A stretch of DNA of 9,662 nt from Lachnospiraceae bacterium (GTDB taxonomy: Bacteria; Bacillota; Clostridia; Lachnospirales; Lachnospiraceae): assembly GCA_017446125.1 (NCBI GenBank), contig JAFSRL010000033.1, positions 1-9,662 on the forward strand. The letters are read 5' to 3'. Below the pieces are notes generated by a model. It made no database searches. It was given only the letters and a program-made list of their open reading frames with translations, and was not told the origin of the DNA. Of the stretch, positions 6,304 through 9,662 are shown in pieces. Numbering within the stretch: the first letter of the stretch is position 1; every line of letters begins with the position of its first letter. The position numbers and the translations under genes are program-made.

Positions 6304-6552
6304 ATGGCGAAAGGATTTGGAAAATTTGTATTGTTCGTTGCCGCTGTCGGCGCTGCCGCAGCAGGTGCATATTATTACTTGAATCAGCAGGATTCCCTGT
6401 ATCCGGAATACGATGACGATGACTTCGATGATTTCGACGATTTTGACGACGGCGAGGGCGAGACCACGAACGGCCGCAACTACGTCGACATCGAGCATGG
6501 CACGTCCTCCGAAACGGATGCGTCAGGCGAGGAAACAACCGGCGAACAGTAG
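6304..6552 (+). CDS. Small membrane-anchored acidic protein of unknown function
   Basis: I do not assign a function. The 82-residue protein starts MAKGFGKF, followed by one hydrophobic helix (about residues 8-26, FVLFVAAVGAAAAGAYYYL) and then a very acidic tail with the repeat DDDDFDDFDDFDD at 37-49. The remainder is hydrophilic and rich in Glu, Thr and Ser. Lysines at 3 and 7 before the helix suggest the N-terminus is inside and the acidic tail outside the membrane; a cleaved signal peptide seems less likely as no cleavage-type site is evident. The ATG at 6304 is preferred over one at 6277 because AAAGGAG lies 8 nt upstream. It is the only plus-strand gene here, divergent from tetR and convergent with the DUF2225 gene. 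The overall type (N-terminal anchor, FDD-rich tail) is one I recall from clostridial hypothetical proteins. Confidence 0.82.
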   Translation: MAKGFGKFVLFVAAVGAAAAGAYYYLNQQDSLYPEYDDDDFDDFDDFDDGEGETTNGRNYVDIEHGTSSETDASGEETTGEQ

Positions 6553-6584
6553 CAGTTCCTTTACTGTTCCGCCTTCTTTTCCTT
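6541..6584. terminator. Shared bidirectional terminator of convergent genes
   Basis: GGCGAACAGTA (6541-6551) pairs with TACTGTTCCGCC (6562-6573) in an 11-bp stem with one bulged C and a 10-nt loop. On the plus strand it is followed by TTCTTTTCCTT, a good intrinsic terminator for the small gene. On the minus strand the following bases (GGTTGTTTCC) are less T-rich, so function for the DUF2225 transcript is weaker. The stem contains the stop codons of both genes, which is why both proteins end in Glu-Gln. Confidence 0.72.
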
Positions 6585-7307
6585 AATCAGATCCTTTAAG
6601 CAATCCGCTTTATCCTTGAGCTGCTTCTTAACGGAGCGGCTCGTAATTACGTTCATCACAAGTTTTGCCGCCTCGTCATAGCGTCCGGTCTCATACAACA
6701 GTGCCGCCACAAGATAGTCCACCGAGTTCTCGTCCATGCCGCACATGGGCAGCGGCTCCTTCTGCCTTGCGATCACAAAGCCTTCCGCCGCATTCTTCAG
6801 GTAGGTCATCTCCTCTTCTTCGAGCTTTAAGCGCTTTTCCGGATCGATGCCGGTCTTCTCAAGCAGCTCGATCTGACCGCGGATAAGCCACGCTAAGTGC
6901 AAGCAGATATAGGAGCGCTCCGAATCCTTTGCGTTGCGCGTGATGGCGTTGAGCAGAACAATCTCCGTGCGTGCGCGTGCCGTCTCGTAGGTGTAGGGAC
7001 CCACATCCTCCGGACGGTTGTATTTCATCGAGATGCCGTTGCGGATTGCGGCAATCTGGGATTTTGTCATGGGCTTGTAATAGCGCTCCATCACCGCGTA
7101 TCCGCAATGCGGGCACACAATGCTGCCGTACTTGACGGAATCGATTATGTCATACCTGGGGCGCATGTCGAGATCGCGGCTGATCAGGTGACTCTTTCCG
7201 GTCCGGACCGTCTTTGCCGTGAACTTCATCTCGCACACATAACACTGATAGGTTTTGTCGAAGATCAGTCGCTCTTCGGGTATTTCCTGTTGGTTTTTGG
7301 TATCCAT
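6561..7307 (-). CDS. DUF2225 zinc-ribbon protein
   Basis: The 248-residue protein matches the DUF2225 family as I know it. An N-terminal double CxxC module has C22 and C25 (YQCYVCEMKF) and C65 and C68 (IVCPHCGYA), likely binding one zinc. The conserved KSHLISRDLDMRPRYD stretch lies between them. The rest is an all-helical region with TPR-like character (AAEGFVIARQ, AALLYETGRYDEAAKLV), ending in a Lys-rich helix. No signal peptide or membrane segment is seen, so it is cytoplasmic. The molecular function of the family is unknown to me. The ATG at 7307 has AAGGAGG 7 nt upstream and starts 2 nt after the glnS stop; a GTG at 7313 is too close to that site. It is probably translated by coupling from glnS. 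Confidence 0.88.
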   Translation of the reverse strand: MDTKNQQEIPEERLIFDKTYQCYVCEMKFTAKTVRTGKSHLISRDLDMRPRYDIIDSVKYGSIVCPHCGYAVMERYYKPMTKSQIAAIRNGISMKYNRPEDVGPYTYETARARTEIVLLNAITRNAKDSERSYICLHLAWLIRGQIELLEKTGIDPEKRLKLEEEEMTYLKNAAEGFVIARQKEPLPMCGMDENSVDYLVAALLYETGRYDEAAKLVMNVITSRSVKKQLKDKADCLKDLIKEKKAEQ

Positions 7308-7309
7308 GT

Positions 7310-8968
7310 TCACCCCTCCTTCTTCGGCAATGTATAGGAGCTCTTTAAGGAAACGACACGGTTAAAGACCGGCGCCCCCTCCTGAGAATCCTTCGGATCC
7401 ACGCTGAAGAATCCGTTCCTGACAAACTGGAACTTTTCAAACGGCGCCGCCTCCTTCAGGCAGCCCTCCACCATCGCATCCTTCACGACGCAGGAATTGG
7501 GGTTTAAGTTCAATGACCCGTCGTCATTGTAAACGCCCTTTTCCTCATCGATGATGTTTTCATACAGCCTGACCTTCGCTAAGTACGCGTCCTGCGCGCT
7601 GACCCAGTGGATGGTACCCTTGACCTTGCGCGCGTTGAATCCGCTGCCGGACTTTGTTTCGGGGTCGTAGGTGCAGTGCACCACGGTGACGTTTCCGTTT
7701 TCGTCCTTCTCGAATGAAGTGCAGGTCACAAAGTATGCATACATCAAGCGGACCTCGTTGCCCGGGAACAGGCGGAAATATTTTTTCGGCGCCTCCTCCA
7801 TGAAGTCGTCGCGCTCGATGTAGAGCTCGCGTGAGAAGGTAACCTTGCGGCTTCCGAGTTCCTCGTTCTCCATGTTGTTGGGGGCATCGAGCTCCTCTGT
7901 CTCACCTTCCGGATAATTGTCGATGACAAGCTTCACGGGGTCTAAGACCGCCAGCATGCGTTTTGTCTTTAGCTTCAAATCCTCTCTGATGCAGTACTCG
8001 AGCATCGCGTAATCGGAAACGGAGTTCGCCTTCGAAATGCCGGAGAGCTCCACGAACAGCTTCAGGGACTCCGGCGTGAATCCGCGGCGCTTTAAGCCGG
8101 CGATGCTCACGATTCTGGGATCGTCCCATCCGTCCACGATGCTGTCCTCCACCAGCTTCTTGATGTACCGCTTGCCGGTGACGATGTTTTCCAGATAGAG
8201 CTTCGCAAACTCAATCTGTCTGGGGGTGTGCCCGTAGGCGCCCTCCTTCACCACCCAGTCATACAGCGGGCGGTGGTCCTCAAACTCGAGGGTGCAGATC
8301 GAGTGCGTCGTGCCCTCCACCGCGTCCTCCGACGGATGCGCAAAGTCATACATCGGGTAGATGCACCACTTGTCCTTTGTTCGCGCATGCGGAATGTGCG
8401 CCACGCGATACAGAATGGGATCGCGCATGTTGATGTTGGGGGATGCCATATCAATCTTTGCCCGAAGCGTCATCGCGCCGTCCGGCACATTGCCAGAACG
8501 CATCTCTTCAAAAAGCCGTAAGTTCTCCTCGACGCTTCTGTCGCGGTTCGGGTCGTTCTTTCCCGGCTCCGTGAGCGTGCCGCGGTACTCCCGGATTTCC
8601 TCTGCGGAAAGCTCGGAGACGTACGCCTTGCCGTTCTTGATGATGCGCACGGCTGCCTCATACATTTCATCGAAATAATCGGACGCGTAAAGGACCTTGT
8701 CGTCGTAGCCCGTGAGCCACTTGACGTCCGCGATGATGGCATCCATGAATTCCTCTTTTTCCTTCGAGGGATTCGTGTCGTCAAAGCGCAGGTAAAAAGT
8801 GCCGCCGTATTTTTTTGCAAGTCCGTAATTCAACAGAATGCTCTTTGCGTGACCGACATGCAAAAAGCCGTTGGGCTCCGGCGGGAACCGCGTCTGGACA
8901 TGGTCGTAGACCCCTTCCTTTAAATCCTTATCAATCTCATGCTCGATGAAGTTTTTGCTTTCTTCCAT
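7310..8968 (-). CDS. glnS: Glutaminyl-tRNA synthetase
   Basis: This class I synthetase charges tRNA-Gln with glutamine. The 552-residue product has the GlnRS form of the HIGH motif, PPEPNGFLHVGHAKSI (HVGH at 37-40), which separates it from GluRS, plus RFDDTNP at 61-67 and CIYPMYDFAHP followed by SICTLEFEDHRPLYDW in the catalytic core. The KMSKS position reads NIVTGKRYIKKLVED (261-275), so the usual MSKR is TGKR. The C-terminal half is the beta-barrel anticodon-binding region. The frame is open to a TTG at 9001, but the ATG at 8968 has GAAGGA 6-7 nt upstream and gives a standard N-terminus. It follows the EAL gene by 36 nt and is followed by the DUF2225 gene with a 2-nt gap. No T-box leader is visible before it. 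Confidence 0.96.
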   Translation of the reverse strand: MEESKNFIEHEIDKDLKEGVYDHVQTRFPPEPNGFLHVGHAKSILLNYGLAKKYGGTFYLRFDDTNPSKEKEEFMDAIIADVKWLTGYDDKVLYASDYFDEMYEAAVRIIKNGKAYVSELSAEEIREYRGTLTEPGKNDPNRDRSVEENLRLFEEMRSGNVPDGAMTLRAKIDMASPNINMRDPILYRVAHIPHARTKDKWCIYPMYDFAHPSEDAVEGTTHSICTLEFEDHRPLYDWVVKEGAYGHTPRQIEFAKLYLENIVTGKRYIKKLVEDSIVDGWDDPRIVSIAGLKRRGFTPESLKLFVELSGISKANSVSDYAMLEYCIREDLKLKTKRMLAVLDPVKLVIDNYPEGETEELDAPNNMENEELGSRKVTFSRELYIERDDFMEEAPKKYFRLFPGNEVRLMYAYFVTCTSFEKDENGNVTVVHCTYDPETKSGSGFNARKVKGTIHWVSAQDAYLAKVRLYENIIDEEKGVYNDDGSLNLNPNSCVVKDAMVEGCLKEAAPFEKFQFVRNGFFSVDPKDSQEGAPVFNRVVSLKSSYTLPKKEG

Positions 8969-9004
8969 GGTTTGTCCTTCCCCTCGAAAAGATTTATTCA
9001 AATA

Positions 9005-9662
9005 TCAGACGGGACGCCTGCTTTGCATCCGGGATGCCCCGTAGATGTAATTCTGTTCAAATACCTGCTGCGTCAAGGGCTTGTCGAAATAGAAGCCCTG
9101 GATGAATTTCACATCCATGCCTTCGAGCACCTTTAACTGCGCCTCCGTTTCGATTCCTTCCACGCAGACCTCCGCGCCGATCGCGTCACCAAGCTCCGCC
9201 ACCATGCGGATGAATGCCTGTGAGTAGGAATCCGTCGCAAGGTCCTTGACGAAGTTCTGGTCGACCTTGATGACATCAAAGGGCAGCACACGGATATTGT
9301 TCAACGAGGAATAGCCGGTGCCGAAGTCGTCGAGCGCAAGCTTCACGCCCAGGCGCTTGATCTTATCCAGAATTTCCTTCGTGCGGTCAAGGTCGTTGAT
9401 TGCAAGCGACTCCGTGACCTCGAGCGTCAAATCCTTCGGCCGGATGCCGCTCGAGAGAATGGCGCGTTCAATGACCTCGACGATGTCGTTCTGCAAAAGC
9501 TGCACCACGGAGAGGTTGACGTTGATCTTCATCTCCGCCGCCGGGTTCTTCTTGCGAAGCTCCGCGGTCCACCGTACGCAGTTGTCGCCAGTATAATTCC
9601 CGTCCCGGAAAAGGGCTCCTTTCCTTTGGATTGGATGAGATGATGGCAATGGATGTGAAGGA
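9005..9662 (-). CDS. EAL-domain cyclic-di-GMP phosphodiesterase (5' part outside window, possibly disrupted)
   Basis: EAL domains hydrolyse cyclic di-GMP to pGpG and so lower this second messenger. The visible C-terminal two-thirds of the domain is well preserved: KINVNLSVVQLL, LTLEVTES, VKLALDDFGTGYSSL, FDVIKVDQNFVKDL, VCVEGIETEAQL and FIQGFYFDKPL. The metal- and base-binding residues in these blocks (N, E, DD, K, E, Q) are all present, so this portion looks catalytically competent. The protein stops shortly after the domain, so EAL is C-terminal; any sensor or GGDEF domain would be outside the window. The frame is open to the window end, but upstream of about 9580 the residues no longer resemble an EAL domain in any frame, so a frameshift, truncation or sequence-edge artefact is possible. 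Which start codon is real cannot be decided. Confidence 0.85.
   Translation of the reverse strand, partial: PSHPLPSSHPIQRKGALFRDGNYTGDNCVRWTAELRKKNPAAEMKINVNLSVVQLLQNDIVEVIERAILSSGIRPKDLTLEVTESLAINDLDRTKEILDKIKRLGVKLALDDFGTGYSSLNNIRVLPFDVIKVDQNFVKDLATDSYSQAFIRMVAELGDAIGAEVCVEGIETEAQLKVLEGMDVKFIQGFYFDKPLTQQVFEQNYIYGASRMQSRRPV

Noticed and set aside
8978..8995. TCGAGGGGAAGG upstream of glnS, shared with the palindrome at 3057-3076
   Set aside because: Only 12 bases match, the rest of the repeat is absent, and the stretch is explained as the glnS ribosome binding site.
9025..9037. Palindrome GCATCC-G-GGATGC near the end of the EAL gene
   Set aside because: Short, inside coding sequence and without a T-run; no support as terminator or operator.
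1..9662. CRISPR array, tRNA, rRNA, phage or defence genes
   Set aside because: No regularly spaced repeats, cloverleaf-like sequences or matching protein families were seen; nearly all the window is coding.

Overview
The window is a dense chromosomal segment of a bacterium, very probably a Bacillota/Clostridia species and perhaps Lachnospiraceae. The grounds are the tig-clpP order, strong AGGAGG-type ribosome binding sites, sigma-A promoters, a glutaminyl-tRNA synthetase followed by a DUF2225 zinc-ribbon protein, and a small N-anchored acidic protein of a kind I associate with clostridia. The taxonomic placement is inference; base composition is moderately GC-rich. All genes but one lie on the minus strand, so the description runs from the right edge to the left.

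Right block (9662 to 6561): a truncated EAL-domain c-di-GMP phosphodiesterase, then glnS, then a DUF2225 protein that starts 2 nt after the glnS stop and is probably translationally coupled to it. The only plus-strand gene, an 82-residue membrane-anchored acidic protein (6304-6552), converges on DUF2225. One bulged stem-loop contains both stop codons and looks like a shared terminator.

Middle block (6300 to 3091): a TetR-family regulator is divergent from the small gene. Their predicted promoters overlap back to back at the -35 boxes, and a perfect 15-bp palindrome covers the expected tetR transcription start. Downstream of tetR come a PfkB-family kinase homologue with its own good promoter inside the tetR 3' end, and malQ (4-alpha-glucanotransferase) 6 nt further on. 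This looks like a small sugar/maltodextrin unit. The kinase homologue has Asn where the family has its catalytic Asp.

Left block (3076 to 1): a DJ-1/PfpI protein, a CYTH triphosphate-tunnel protein, trigger factor (tig) and the 5' two-thirds or more of clpP. Each of the two junctions around the DJ-1 gene carries a repeat-like palindromic element: a two-stem element that supplies the DJ-1 ribosome binding site (3032-3076), and a 73-bp almost perfect hairpin abutting the DJ-1 stop (2401-2473). The tig promoter is an extended -10 whose TG is part of the CYTH stop codon, and it is centred in an 11-11-11 inverted repeat. tig and clpP overlap as TAATG, consistent with coupled chaperone/protease production.

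No intergenic stretch exceeds about 120 bases. I see no tRNA, rRNA, CRISPR array or transposase gene. I do not see a clear undescribed multi-gene system; the most unusual signals are the two palindromic repeats, the kinase lacking its catalytic Asp, the tig control region and the small acidic membrane protein.
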